Shown: positions 1-8,747, counted from the stretch's first letter. The stretch: 56,716 nucleotides of DNA from MED-G78 sp964546275 (GCA_964546275.1 CAZJJG010000007.1:1-56716); one strand, 5' to 3'. Numbers and translations are program-made. Notes: generated by a model not told the origin, from the letters alone.

Positions 1-5
1 TGAAT

Positions 6-113
6 ATGTCTAAAAAAGATAAGGCTGGCTCCAAAGGCATTACTAATGAGTACACCTCTAAAGAGGGCGTTACCAGAACAGCAAAAAAAGAAAGAGAAGA
101 CCATATAGTCTAA
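6..113 (+). CDS. Small basic ORF, possibly the C-terminal end of a longer gene
   Basis: An ATG-initiated frame of 35 codons ends in TAA just before a convergent small gene. The product is hydrophilic and Lys/Glu-rich (begins MSKKDKAGSKG, ends KEREDHIV). The frame is open back to the left edge of the window, so this may be the tail of a larger protein rather than a complete one. I recognise no family. No function can be assigned; the call rests on the open frame, its composition, and its tight convergent packing with the next ORF. Confidence 0.3.
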   Translation: MSKKDKAGSKGITNEYTSKEGVTRTAKKEREDHIV

Positions 114-115
114 TT

Positions 116-271
116 TTAGAAGTGAGGCGGCTTCTCGTAGTCCACTGGTGGAAATTTAGGCTTATCAGGACCTTTGTTAAATCTTTCGTGTTTTGAAGTT
201 ACATCGGCACAATCATCAGCCGCTGAAGGCGGATCTTTTTTAATATCTTTTTCTTTTCTTTCTTTCATCAT
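116..271 (-). CDS. 51-residue hypothetical protein downstream of the mazG-like gene
   Basis: A 51-codon frame on the minus strand starts with two consecutive ATG codons (271 or 268) and ends 3 bases from the convergent ORF at 6-113. The N-terminal third is Lys/Glu-rich; the C-terminal half is Pro-rich with GPDKPKFPPVDYEKPPHF at the end, the kind of short patterned tail often conserved in small proteins. There is one Cys (residue 21). It sits 20 bases downstream of the MazG-like gene on the same strand and could be its last operon member. No clear Shine-Dalgarno is visible. Family not recognised; it could also be a chance frame. Confidence 0.42.
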   Translation of the reverse strand: MMKERKEKDIKKDPPSAADDCADVTSKHERFNKGPDKPKFPPVDYEKPPHF

Positions 272-291
272 AATAAATTCATAGATTAGAT

Positions 292-708
292 CTATAAATC
301 ACCTTCTTTTCTTACTTCACTTCTATCAACTTCAAATTTTTCACCATAGCGAGCTTCTAATTTCTTTTGATTTTCGCTTATAACCTCATAAGGGTCTAAT
401 CCAAGAGAAGCACAAGCAGTAGTCCAGTACCACATGATGTCACCTAGCTCTCGTTTCATATGAAAAATATTATCTTCTGATGCTGGCTTGCCTTGCAAAA
501 ACATCTTCTTAACAATTTCAACAAACTCCCCAGTCTCACTTCCAAGACCAAGGGCAGCAGTTAGAAGTCTAGGCGTTTTAATTGGTGACTCTGCTTCAAT
601 CTCATCAAGTCTAGCTTTTAAAGCATCAAGCTCCATACTTGGTTCACTAGTGACCTTAGTTACAAAGTCAGTATAGGTTTTAAAAAAATCTCTAGTTTCT
701 TCACTCAT
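292..708 (-). CDS. MazG-like nucleotide pyrophosphohydrolase
   Basis: This is an all-alpha NTP pyrophosphohydrolase of the MazG superfamily, about 138 residues. The metal-binding acidic motifs are visible as SETGEFVE (about residues 57-64) and RELGD (86-90), followed by the aromatic stretch IMWYW. Enzymes of this kind remove pyrophosphate from NTPs or dNTPs, often non-canonical ones; the substrate here cannot be told. I chose the ATG at 708 rather than one at 726 because AGGAGA lies at good spacing upstream of 708. That start overlaps the end of the flavoprotein gene by 8 bases (ATGAGTGA), indicating translational coupling. Confidence 0.82.
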   Translation of the reverse strand: MSEETRDFFKTYTDFVTKVTSEPSMELDALKARLDEIEAESPIKTPRLLTAALGLGSETGEFVEIVKKMFLQGKPASEDNIFHMKRELGDIMWYWTTACASLGLDPYEVISENQKKLEARYGEKFEVDRSEVRKEGDL

Positions 709-1630
709 CAAATGTCTCCTGCGCAAGTTTTTTACACGTTAAATTAAATTCAGTAATAGTTTCATTAATAATAGTCTCTGCAGATTTTACGCTATCAATT
801 AGACCAACAGATTGTCCAGATAGGGCAGGTGCAGCCTCCATATCTCCTTCAAAATATAATTCTTTGATGTTAGATAGTGCACTCATATCCATAATTCCAT
901 CTTCATGAATTGAAGCGGTAAACTCTGACTTTAAAGCTCTAATGCAAGGTTTTGATTTTTTATTTAAGATCCAAGTTCCAGCTTCATCAGAATCTATAAT
1001 TTTATTTTTAAAGTTATCATGAACTGGACTTTCTGAACTAGAAACAAAACGAGTACCCATTTGGATTCCCTCAGCCCCTGCAGCAAAGACAGCAGCCATA
1101 CCAATACCGTCAACAATTCCACCAGCTGCAATAATTGGAATATTAGATTGCTTTCTTATTGCTTGGATTAAAACAAGCAAACCAACTTCTTCTGAACCTT
1201 TAAATCCACCACCCTCTGTACCTTCAACCACAAGCCCATCTACTCCAGCATTAATTGCTTTCATAGCACCGGCCACATTAGGCACAGCATGATAAACGGT
1301 GATACCTGCAGATTTTAATACGCCAATATACTTTGAAGGATCTCCAGCTGATGTAGTAACAAATTTGATGCCATGTTCAACAATAAAATTAACCATGCTG
1401 TCATCTTTTAAGAATAGTAATGGCAGATTTATACCAAAAGGTTTGTCAGTTAGAGAAGCCATTTTACGGATTTCTTCTTTACAGATTTCAACTTCACCAG
1501 AGGAGGTTTCAATAACTCCGAAGCCGCCGGCGTTTGATACAGCAGAAGCCAGCTGACTTCGTGCAATCCAACCCATTGGAGCTTGGATGATTGGATATTT
1601 ACAGCCTAAATGTTCTAAAACTCTATTCAT
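701..1630 (-). CDS. Nitronate monooxygenase / 2-nitropropane dioxygenase family FMN protein
   Basis: A 309-residue TIM-barrel flavoprotein of the NPD/nitronate monooxygenase family, which also includes the enoyl-ACP reductase FabK. The N-terminal YPIIQAPMGW, the phosphate-binding AAGGIVDG (residues 168-175) and GAEGIQMGTRF (185-195) are typical FMN-site motifs. At the position where the family usually has GGH with a functional His, this protein has GGGFKG (140-145), so the His is Phe143. Nitronate oxidation is therefore doubtful, and related roles (other enoyl or nitronate substrates) remain open. It is followed directly by the overlapping mazG-like gene. Confidence 0.8.
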   Translation of the reverse strand: MNRVLEHLGCKYPIIQAPMGWIARSQLASAVSNAGGFGVIETSSGEVEICKEEIRKMASLTDKPFGINLPLLFLKDDSMVNFIVEHGIKFVTTSAGDPSKYIGVLKSAGITVYHAVPNVAGAMKAINAGVDGLVVEGTEGGGFKGSEEVGLLVLIQAIRKQSNIPIIAAGGIVDGIGMAAVFAAGAEGIQMGTRFVSSSESPVHDNFKNKIIDSDEAGTWILNKKSKPCIRALKSEFTASIHEDGIMDMSALSNIKELYFEGDMEAAPALSGQSVGLIDSVKSAETIINETITEFNLTCKKLAQETFDE

Positions 1631-1647
1631 GTTCTTTCCTCATTAAG

Positions 1648-2493
1648 CTAAGAATCTATCTTTAACGATCTTTGACTATTAGCAATATTATATAAATGCT
1701 CTTGCGCTTCAGGACGCAGCTGAGCTACCCCCATCGTTAAAACATCTATTACAGCGGTATAAGCTAATCTCGATGTTAATGGCATGGTTAATCTGTCATT
1801 ACTTCCAACATTTATTGCTAAAGGCAAGTCACATATATTAGCTAGCGGAGTATTGCCAGGCATTATTCCTATAACCTTTACACCTAAATCTCTTACGGTT
1901 TTAACACTATCAACAAGAGCTGAAGTAGTTCCAGATTGTGAAATAGCTACAACAACATCATCTTCTTTTAATGAGTTTGCTGACATAAATTGGATATGAG
2001 GATCTGATATGCAAGATGAAGGAATTTTTAACCTAAAAAATTTATGCTGACCATCCATTGCCACTGGTGCCGAACCTCCAAATGCATAAAATTCTACTCT
2101 TCTAGCTTTTGCTAGAGTTTGAATTGCTTGCTCTAATATCTTTTGGTCAATTTGTGATCGAACATTAAGAATTTCACTTATCGCAGTATCAAAAACTTTT
2201 TCACACAGATCATGTATAGAGTCATCCGGATAAATTTCATAGATCTCAAAATAATCATCTGCTGCTAATTGTTGTGAAAGATTTATCTTTAACTCTTGGT
2301 ATCCAGTGAAACCCATAGCTTTACAGAATCTAATTAAGGTAGGCTCACTTATTCCCATTAAGCGCGAAACTTCTGCAGTTTTCAGGCTAATAATTGATTT
2401 TGGATCATTTAAAATGTATTCAGCAACAATTTTCTCTGATTTTCTTAATTCAGGCAGAGTATTTTTAATCTGTCGTAATAATTTTGTCGGCAT
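1648..2493 (-). CDS. hexR: RpiR/HexR-family transcriptional regulator (HTH + SIS)
   Basis: A 281-residue regulator with an N-terminal RpiR-type helix-turn-helix (about residues 1-75, including the recognition segment SEPTLIRFCKAMGF) and a C-terminal SIS sugar-phosphate-binding domain (about 120-250; AFGGSAPVAMDGQHKFFR and VVAISQSGTTSALV). The layout and the DGQHKFFR stretch resemble HexR, which in other Proteobacteria represses glucose-catabolic genes of the Entner-Doudoroff pathway and responds to KDPG. No zwf, edd or eda gene is in the window, so the regulon is unknown. It is divergent from uvrD with 42 bases between the starts, and 17 bases upstream of the flavoprotein gene on the same strand. 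Confidence 0.72.
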   Translation of the reverse strand: MPTKLLRQIKNTLPELRKSEKIVAEYILNDPKSIISLKTAEVSRLMGISEPTLIRFCKAMGFTGYQELKINLSQQLAADDYFEIYEIYPDDSIHDLCEKVFDTAISEILNVRSQIDQKILEQAIQTLAKARRVEFYAFGGSAPVAMDGQHKFFRLKIPSSCISDPHIQFMSANSLKEDDVVVAISQSGTTSALVDSVKTVRDLGVKVIGIMPGNTPLANICDLPLAINVGSNDRLTMPLTSRLAYTAVIDVLTMGVAQLRPEAQEHLYNIANSQRSLKIDS

Positions 2494-2523
2494 AGGGTTA
2501 GAATATCCTTCCTAAGTAAAAAA

Positions 2524-2535
2524 ATGAATACCTAA
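2524..2535 (+). other. Three-codon mini-ORF abutting the uvrD start
   Basis: The sequence ATG-AAT-ACC-TAA lies in frame directly before the uvrD ATG, so a ribosome ending here would sit on the uvrD start. No strong ribosome-binding site precedes either ATG. It may be a chance occurrence in AT-rich DNA or a small coupling element. Confidence 0.2.
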
Positions 2536-4719
2536 ATGGATGTATCTTACATATTAGATAATTTGAATGATGAGCAGCGTAAAGCTGTTACTTCAGAAAA
2601 ACAGCATCTGATGGTTTTAGCTGGAGCTGGATCTGGTAAAACTAGAGTATTAGTTCATAAAGTTGCTTGGGAAGTTGAAGCATTAAAAAAGAATCCCGCA
2701 GCAATTATGGCTGTTACTTTTACCAATAAAGCTGCTGCTGAGATGCGCTCAAGAATTGAGGAATTACTCCAATCACCTGCCATGGATTTATGGTGTGGAA
2801 CTTTTCACGGACTCTCTCACAGAATGCTTAAGCGTTTTCATAAAGAAGCAGGATTAACTAGCGGATTCACTATATTAGATTCAGACGATCAGTTAAGAAT
2901 TATCAAGAGGATTGCAAAAGAATCTAATCTAGATGAAGCATCTTGGCCATCACGCCAAAGCCAATGGCAGATCAATAACTGGAAGGATGATGGCTTAAGA
3001 GCCTCAGGTGTTGAAGATCATGGAGATTTCTTTAAAGAGACTATTAAAAAGATTTATAAAGAGTATGAAGAAGTATGCAAGCAAGATAATTTAGTTGATT
3101 TTGGTGAGCTAATACTTAAGTCATATGAGCTTATTAAAAATAACGATTCGGTTCGATCCTATTTTCATACTAGATTCAAAACTATTCTCATAGACGAGTT
3201 TCAAGACACCAATACTATCCAATATAACTGGTTGCTGGAAATAGCTTCACCAAGTGCTTCAATCACTGCAGTTGGTGATGACGATCAATCTATTTACGGT
3301 TGGAGAGGCGCAAAGGTAGAAAATGTAGCTTCTTTTACTAAGACATTTAAAGGTTCTGAAACTATCAGGCTTGAACAAAACTATCGCTCAACAAGCATCA
3401 TACTTTCAGCAGCAAATGCCCTAATAGAAAATAATAGCGATAGGCTTGGTAAGAATTTATGGACAGAACAGCTTGATGGCGAAAAGATAATTTTATATCA
3501 AGCATATAACGAACAAGATGAAGCCCGTTTCGTTGCTGATATTTTAAGAGAGTGGATGAACAAGGGCGAACTCTATGAAGATGCAGCTGTGTTATATAGA
3601 TCTAATGCTCAGTCTCGTGCTTTAGAGGAGGCTTTATTAAGATCTTCTATTCCATACAGGATATATGGCGGTCAAAGATTCTATGAAAGACTAGAAATAA
3701 AAAATGCTATCAGCTACCTAAAAATAATTTTTAATCACTCAGATAACCCGTCTTTTGAAAGATCGATTTCAAATCCAACAAGAGGCGTTGGAGAAAAAAC
3801 TTTAACTAAAATTAGAAGTGCTGCAAAAAAATATAATATTTCATACATAAAAGCCTCAGCTAAATTAATAGATGAAGGAGTTATCTCTGGAAAAGGTGGA
3901 AGCGGACTTAGATCCTATCTAGAGCTCATAGCCGCCTGTAGAGAGTTGGCGGAAAGTAATTCATTACATGAGCTCATGGAATATATTATTCAGACCTCTG
4001 GTCTCTATGCTTATCATGGCAAAGAGCCTGGCGAGAAAGGTAAAACAAGAACAGAGAACTTAGAAGAATTAATTTCTGCAACTAAGAACTTTGAACAAAG
4101 TATTTCAGATGAAAAAAAACATATCGAAATTGCTGAAGAGTATCTTGATATGATCTCTCTTGATTCTGGTGACAGACAAGCTAGTGAGCATGATGATGCG
4201 GCCCAGTTAATGACCCTGCATTCTGCTAAAGGCTTAGAGTTTAAGTTAGTTCTAGTTACAGGTTTAGAAGAAAGTTTATTCCCACATGGCAGATCCATGG
4301 ATAGTATTGCCCAATTAGAAGAGGAAAGAAGACTTTGTTATGTAGGCATAACTAGAGCAATGCAGAAACTTTACATTACTTATGCGGAGTCTAGAAGATT
4401 GCATGGCTCAGATACATTTAATCCGCCATCACGATTCATTCGTGAAATTCCAAAAGATCTTATAGATGAAATTCGTCCAAGGGCACAAACTACATCAGCA
4501 TATACTCGAAGAGAATTTCCTGCTGCAAAAGAATCTAAATTTAAAGTTGAGGATGAGATTGGCTTTGCTCTAGGGCAAAAAGTCTTGCACCCTTCATTTG
4601 GAGAAGGCATAGTTCTTAATTATGAAGGAACTGGTGAAGCTGCAAGAGTGCAGATTAACTTTGATAATTCTGGCTCTAAATGGCTCGTTTTATCATTTGC
4701 CAAACTTGAGAAAATTTAA
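2536..4719 (+). CDS. uvrD: DNA helicase II UvrD
   Basis: A 727-residue superfamily 1A helicase, matching the usual UvrD length. It unwinds DNA 3'-5' in nucleotide excision repair (removing the incised oligonucleotide) and in methyl-directed mismatch repair. Visible motifs: Walker A AGSGKT (31-36), motif Ia TFTNKAAAEM, Walker B DEFQD (220-224), motif III DDDQSIYGWRGA (248-259), EQNYRST, and the C-terminal TLHSAKGLEF and VGITRAMQKL. The N-terminal MDVSYILDNLNDEQ and the C-terminal Tudor-like tail ending LVLSFAKLEKI match UvrD rather than Rep or PcrA. Its stop overlaps the next start by one base, so it is probably co-transcribed with the TRAP binding-protein gene. Confidence 0.97.
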   Translation: MDVSYILDNLNDEQRKAVTSEKQHLMVLAGAGSGKTRVLVHKVAWEVEALKKNPAAIMAVTFTNKAAAEMRSRIEELLQSPAMDLWCGTFHGLSHRMLKRFHKEAGLTSGFTILDSDDQLRIIKRIAKESNLDEASWPSRQSQWQINNWKDDGLRASGVEDHGDFFKETIKKIYKEYEEVCKQDNLVDFGELILKSYELIKNNDSVRSYFHTRFKTILIDEFQDTNTIQYNWLLEIASPSASITAVGDDDQSIYGWRGAKVENVASFTKTFKGSETIRLEQNYRSTSIILSAANALIENNSDRLGKNLWTEQLDGEKIILYQAYNEQDEARFVADILREWMNKGELYEDAAVLYRSNAQSRALEEALLRSSIPYRIYGGQRFYERLEIKNAISYLKIIFNHSDNPSFERSISNPTRGVGEKTLTKIRSAAKKYNISYIKASAKLIDEGVISGKGGSGLRSYLELIAACRELAESNSLHELMEYIIQTSGLYAYHGKEPGEKGKTRTENLEELISATKNFEQSISDEKKHIEIAEEYLDMISLDSGDRQASEHDDAAQLMTLHSAKGLEFKLVLVTGLEESLFPHGRSMDSIAQLEEERRLCYVGITRAMQKLYITYAESRRLHGSDTFNPPSRFIREIPKDLIDEIRPRAQTTSAYTRREFPAAKESKFKVEDEIGFALGQKVLHPSFGEGIVLNYEGTGEAARVQINFDNSGSKWLVLSFAKLEKI

Positions 4720-5807
4720 TGAAATATAAGTACATTTTTATCCTAGCCCTAATCCTAGTTAGCTCCTGCTCAAATAATAGTGAAGTAGAAAGCGGCGTTG
4801 CAACTGATACAACTCAGACTTATAACTGGCGTCTAGTCACAGCATGGCCTAAAAATTATCCCGGTCTAGGAATGGCTCCTGAGAAAATTGCTAGATTAGT
4901 TGAAGAAATGAGTAACGGGCAAATGAAGATAACGGTTTATGGTGCCGGGGAACAAGTTCCAGCATTTGGAGTTTTTGATGCTGTATCAAGTGGCTCTCAT
5001 CAAATGGGCCATAGCGGAAGTTATTTTTGGAAAGGCAAAGTTCCAGCAGCACAGTTTTTTTCTGGAGTTCCTTTTGGATTCACTTCAGACGAGATTAATG
5101 CATGGGTTAACAGAGGCGGCGGACTTGAGATATGGAGAGAAATATATGAACCATTCAATATCTATCCTATGCCAGCAGGCAATACAGGAACTCAAATGTT
5201 TGGCTGGTTTAATAAAGAAATAAATTCATTAGAAGATATAAAAGGTTTAAAAATGAGAATCCCAGGAGTTGGAGGAGAGGTTTTTAAAAGAGCCGGAGGC
5301 ATTCCGGTGACCTTGCCAGCAGGAGAACTTTTTACTGCGCTTCAAACAGGCGTAATAGATGCTACTGAATGGGTTGGACCATATAACGATTTAACTTTTG
5401 GTTTTCAACAAGCTGCCAAGTATTACTATTATCCAGGATGGCATGAGCCAGGCTCTATGCTAGAACTTCTGATAAATAAGGATGCCTGGGAGTCTTTACC
5501 AAAACATCTACAGGTCATTATTGAAACTGCAGCAAAGGCTATAAACCAAGACACCTTAGATGAATATACAGCAAGAAATAATAGAGCTTTAAGAGAATTA
5601 ATAGATGTTCATGGAGTTGATTTAAGAAAATTGCCCGATGATGTTATTGCTGAATTTAAAGTCATAGCTAATGAAATTTTAGAAGAGAATGCTGCCAATG
5701 ATCCAATGGTGAACAAGGTATATCAATCTTATAAAAATTTCCTTGAAGAAGTGTCTGCATATCATGCAATCTCAGAAAATGCTTTTATTGAGGCTAGAAA
5801 GAATTAG
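4719..5807 (+). CDS. TRAP transporter substrate-binding lipoprotein, 2-oxoacid (TakP-like) type
   Basis: A 362-residue DctP-family periplasmic binding protein. An N-terminal hydrophobic segment ends in LVSSC (Cys17), a lipobox, so it is probably membrane-anchored rather than free. Family features include RLVTAWPKNYPGLG, the GLKMRIPGVGGEVFKRAGG segment carrying the Arg that grips the carboxylate, and EWVGPYNDLTFGF followed by YYYYPGWHEPGS, which resemble TakP-type proteins that bind pyruvate and other 2-oxoacids. Its permease partners are not adjacent; dctQ and dctM lie about 4 kb away on the other strand. It overlaps uvrD and lipB by one base each. Substrate specificity is inferred from resemblance only. 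Confidence 0.88.
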   Translation: MKYKYIFILALILVSSCSNNSEVESGVATDTTQTYNWRLVTAWPKNYPGLGMAPEKIARLVEEMSNGQMKITVYGAGEQVPAFGVFDAVSSGSHQMGHSGSYFWKGKVPAAQFFSGVPFGFTSDEINAWVNRGGGLEIWREIYEPFNIYPMPAGNTGTQMFGWFNKEINSLEDIKGLKMRIPGVGGEVFKRAGGIPVTLPAGELFTALQTGVIDATEWVGPYNDLTFGFQQAAKYYYYPGWHEPGSMLELLINKDAWESLPKHLQVIIETAAKAINQDTLDEYTARNNRALRELIDVHGVDLRKLPDDVIAEFKVIANEILEENAANDPMVNKVYQSYKNFLEEVSAYHAISENAFIEARKN

Positions 5808-6409
5808 TGGAGAATGATTTAACCTTTAGATCCCTGGGTCTAATTAATTACCAAGATGCTTATGAGGCAATGAAAGCTCATATTGCAGATCCTGATTTTA
5901 AAAATGAGATTTGGCTTTTGCAACATCCCCCAGTCTTTACCCTAGGCACTGCAGCTAGCAAAGAGCATGTCCTAAATGCAAAAGAAATTCCTGTTATTCA
6001 AACTGACAGAGGAGGGGAAGTTACTTTCCATGGCCCTGGTCAGCTGGTTATATATTTCTTATTAGATATTAAAACCTTTAAATGGGGACCTAAGGCGCTA
6101 GTTCAGAATTTAGAGAACTTTATTCAAGATCTTTTACAGCAATATAGTATTGAAACTAATATAATTAGCGGCGCTCCTGGAGTCTATGTGGGTAAAGAGA
6201 AGATTGCATCAATAGGCTTAAGAATATCAAGAGGAAAAACTTATCATGGGATCAGTTTAAATGTTGATATGGACTTAAGTCCCTTTTTGCAGATAAATCC
6301 ATGTGGTTATGAGGGGTTAAAGGTAACGCAAATAAAGGATTTTATTGATACTATAGACATTAATGAGGTTGAATCTTTGGCAATACAAACATTAGGTAGC
6401 CAATTTTAA
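5807..6409 (+). CDS. lipB: Octanoyl-[ACP]:protein N-octanoyltransferase LipB
   Basis: LipB moves octanoate from acyl carrier protein to the lipoyl-domain lysine of GcvH and 2-oxoacid dehydrogenase E2 subunits, the first step of lipoate biosynthesis. The 200-residue protein shows RGGEVTFHGPGQL (68-80), the catalytic Lys in EKIASIG (Lys132) and the catalytic Cys in NPCGYEGL (Cys166). The start is a GTG whose first base is the last base of the preceding TAG; no in-frame ATG exists before residue 22. LipA follows after two bases, and the lipoyl acceptor GcvH is encoded at 41362-41748. Confidence 0.95.
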   Translation: MENDLTFRSLGLINYQDAYEAMKAHIADPDFKNEIWLLQHPPVFTLGTAASKEHVLNAKEIPVIQTDRGGEVTFHGPGQLVIYFLLDIKTFKWGPKALVQNLENFIQDLLQQYSIETNIISGAPGVYVGKEKIASIGLRISRGKTYHGISLNVDMDLSPFLQINPCGYEGLKVTQIKDFIDTIDINEVESLAIQTLGSQF

Positions 6410-6411
6410 TT

Positions 6412-7386
6412 ATGGAAATAATTCCAACAGTAAAGATTGTAAATAGAGATGGCATAAAAGCTGTAAAGAATGGCCAAAAAGCTAATGAATTCTCACATAT
6501 TCCAAATACCCGCAAACCAGACTGGATAAGAGTTAAGGCAACATTTGATCCCCGTTACAATAAAGTTAAGCAGCAGGTAACTGAAAAACGACTGAATACA
6601 GTTTGCGAAGAAGGCATGTGCCCAAATATTTCTGAATGTTGGTCCAATGGCACTGCTACATTCATGCTTATGGGATCAGTATGCACAAGAGCATGTAAGT
6701 TTTGTTCTGTAGACACAGGCAATCCTAAAGGCTGGCTCGATGCAGATGAGCCTATCAATACAGCTAAAGCAGTTTCTGTTATGGGCCTAAAATACGTTGT
6801 ATTAACATCAGTCAATCGAGATGATTTAGAAGATGGGGGCGCTGAACATTATGCCGAAACAGTAAAAGCAATTAAGGCGAGCAATCCAAATACCGCAGTC
6901 GAGGCTTTAACTCCAGATTTCAAAGGCATTTATAGTTCAATTGAGACTATTGTAAATTCAGGTATTGAAGTATTTGCACAAAATATGGAAACGGTAGAAA
7001 GACTTACCCACCCTGTTAGAGATATCAGAGCGGGATATCAGCAAACTTTAGATGTTTTGGCTGAATCTAAAAAGATTAATCCAAATGTTTTAACAAAAAC
7101 TAGTTTAATACTTGGCTTAGGCGAAACTGATGAAGAGATAGAAAAGACTATGGATGATCTTATTATAAGCAATGTAGATATTCTTACTCTTGGACAGTAT
7201 TTAAGACCAACCTTAAACCATATACCTGTTGAGAAATGGGTAACCCCAGAAGAGTTTAATCGTTATAGAGATATTGGTTTAAGCAAAGGCTTTCTAGAAG
7301 TAGTTTCTGGCCCTATGGTGAGATCAAGTTATAGAGCTGAAAGAGTATTAGAGAAAAATAATGCTGGGCTTGGGCTAGCAATATAA
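6412..7386 (+). CDS. lipA: Lipoyl synthase LipA
   Basis: A 324-residue radical SAM enzyme that inserts two sulfurs into the protein-bound octanoyl chain made by LipB. Both iron-sulfur sites are visible: the auxiliary cluster Cys65, Cys70 and Cys76 (CEEGMCPNISEC) and the radical SAM CxxxCxxC at Cys91, Cys95 and Cys98 (CTRACKFC). The conserved C-terminal RSSYRAE (304-310) supplies the Ser ligand of the auxiliary cluster. It is translated directly after lipB with a two-base gap. Length and motifs are typical; function is near certain. Confidence 0.97.
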   Translation: MEIIPTVKIVNRDGIKAVKNGQKANEFSHIPNTRKPDWIRVKATFDPRYNKVKQQVTEKRLNTVCEEGMCPNISECWSNGTATFMLMGSVCTRACKFCSVDTGNPKGWLDADEPINTAKAVSVMGLKYVVLTSVNRDDLEDGGAEHYAETVKAIKASNPNTAVEALTPDFKGIYSSIETIVNSGIEVFAQNMETVERLTHPVRDIRAGYQQTLDVLAESKKINPNVLTKTSLILGLGETDEEIEKTMDDLIISNVDILTLGQYLRPTLNHIPVEKWVTPEEFNRYRDIGLSKGFLEVVSGPMVRSSYRAERVLEKNNAGLGLAI

Positions 7387-7405
7387 GCTGATAAATATTT
7401 ATTAA

Positions 7406-8263
7406 ATGACTAATAGCAACCTTAAAAATTTTATTTCAGGCTACTCAATTGAAGTAGTGCCTAACTCTGCTGCCAAGGTTGAAAGTTTTGCTGAGATACT
7501 GCCAAAAAATACTAGAGTCTATATCGCTCATTTATCTGAGAAAGAAGATATTAAAACTATGGTTGCTACGGCAAAAAGAATAAGCGAAGAGGGATTCTCA
7601 GTAATGCCTCATATCCCTGCAAGGATCATTAAAGATAAAGCAACCTTAGTAAACTGGATTTCTATGTATAGAAATGAGGCTAATGTCACAGAAGCCCTTT
7701 TAATTGGCGGAGGTGCCTCACATCCTTTAGGTAATTTTGATTCATCAATTCAATTAATTGAATCTGGTGTATTCGATGATGCTGGCTTTAAAAGACTGCA
7801 TATAGCTGGGCATCCAGAGGGTAGTAAAGATATAGATCCTGATGGAAGCAATGCTAATGTTTCCAGCGCTCTTTCTTGGAAACAAGAATTCTCTAACCGT
7901 ACTGATGCAGAAATGGCCATAGCTACTCAGTTTTGTTTTGATGCTACTGCAGTTACTAAATGGGCAGAAAGACTTAAACAAGATGGCATTGATATACCAA
8001 TACATATCGGCATTGCGGGCCCTGCAAAACTTCAGACACTATTACGATTCTCTATTGAGTGTGGAGTTGGACCGTCTATGAAAATTCTTACCAAAAGAGC
8101 TAAAGATATTACAAAGCTTTTATTGCCATATAAACCTACAGAAATTTTAGAAGCTTTGGCAGATTATAAAATGAAGGATCCATCTCTAAATATTGACCAG
8201 GTTCACTTTTTCCCAATTGGTGGAATTAAGCAAACTGTTGATTGGGTAAAAGAAGTTAGCTAA
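7406..8263 (+). CDS. Methylenetetrahydrofolate reductase-like protein (MetF family)
   Basis: A 285-residue protein with the MetF TIM-barrel pattern. YSIEVVPNSA stands where MetF has FEFFPP, and further along are MPHIPAR, EALLIGGGASHPLGNF (flavin loop region), HPEG, IATQFCFD and IHIGIAGP. MetF reduces 5,10-methylene-THF to 5-methyl-THF, the methyl donor for methionine. The similarity to classical MetF is moderate, and this divergent group could instead oxidise methyl-THF derived from methylated compounds. Its neighbours (lipA upstream, DUF805 downstream) do not decide between these. GcvTHP, ThyA and FolA elsewhere in the window share the folate pool. Confidence 0.72.
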   Translation: MTNSNLKNFISGYSIEVVPNSAAKVESFAEILPKNTRVYIAHLSEKEDIKTMVATAKRISEEGFSVMPHIPARIIKDKATLVNWISMYRNEANVTEALLIGGGASHPLGNFDSSIQLIESGVFDDAGFKRLHIAGHPEGSKDIDPDGSNANVSSALSWKQEFSNRTDAEMAIATQFCFDATAVTKWAERLKQDGIDIPIHIGIAGPAKLQTLLRFSIECGVGPSMKILTKRAKDITKLLLPYKPTEILEALADYKMKDPSLNIDQVHFFPIGGIKQTVDWVKEVS

Positions 8264-8351
8264 TCTCTCATAATTTATTAGAACAATGTCCATAATATAA
8301 ACATACAAGTGTTATGGTATGGATACATTCAATTTTTTAAATAGGTAAGTT

Positions 8352-8741
8352 ATGAATTTTCTAGAAGCAGTTAAGAGTTTTTTTGTTAGATGGAATGATT
8401 TTAAAGGCAGAAGCTCTAGATCAGAATATTGGTGGGCAATTTTATTTACCAACATAGCAAACATAGTTTTAAATATGCTTTCAACAACTCTTCAGCAGAG
8501 TGAGTCGGTTATTACACTCGTACTTCTTTTATTAATATTAGGATTACTTTTATTCATGCTAGTTGCCATATTTTCTTTGATTGCTAGAAGACTTCATGAC
8601 GTTAATAAGTCAGGCTGGTGGTATTTATTGGTTTTTACAATCATAGGAATGATTCCTCTATTGTATTGGTTTGTTCAAAAAGGAGATGAAGCAGATAATA
8701 GATTTGGATCTGATCCTTTGGCTGAATCCCAGAACGATTAA
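8352..8741 (+). CDS. DUF805 inner membrane protein
   Basis: A 129-residue membrane protein of the DUF805 family (YhaH-like). Family hallmarks are GRSSRSEYWWAILF near residue 20, RRLHDVNKSGWWYLL around residue 80, and a C-terminal NRFGSDPL. About four hydrophobic segments are visible, two of them long (around 35-55 and 55-78). The biochemical function of the family is not established. It stands alone on the plus strand after an 88-base AT-rich gap and converges with the PNGase F-like gene, leaving 6 bases. Confidence 0.88.
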   Translation: MNFLEAVKSFFVRWNDFKGRSSRSEYWWAILFTNIANIVLNMLSTTLQQSESVITLVLLLLILGLLLFMLVAIFSLIARRLHDVNKSGWWYLLVFTIIGMIPLLYWFVQKGDEADNRFGSDPLAESQND

Positions 8742-8747
8742 GAGTCT

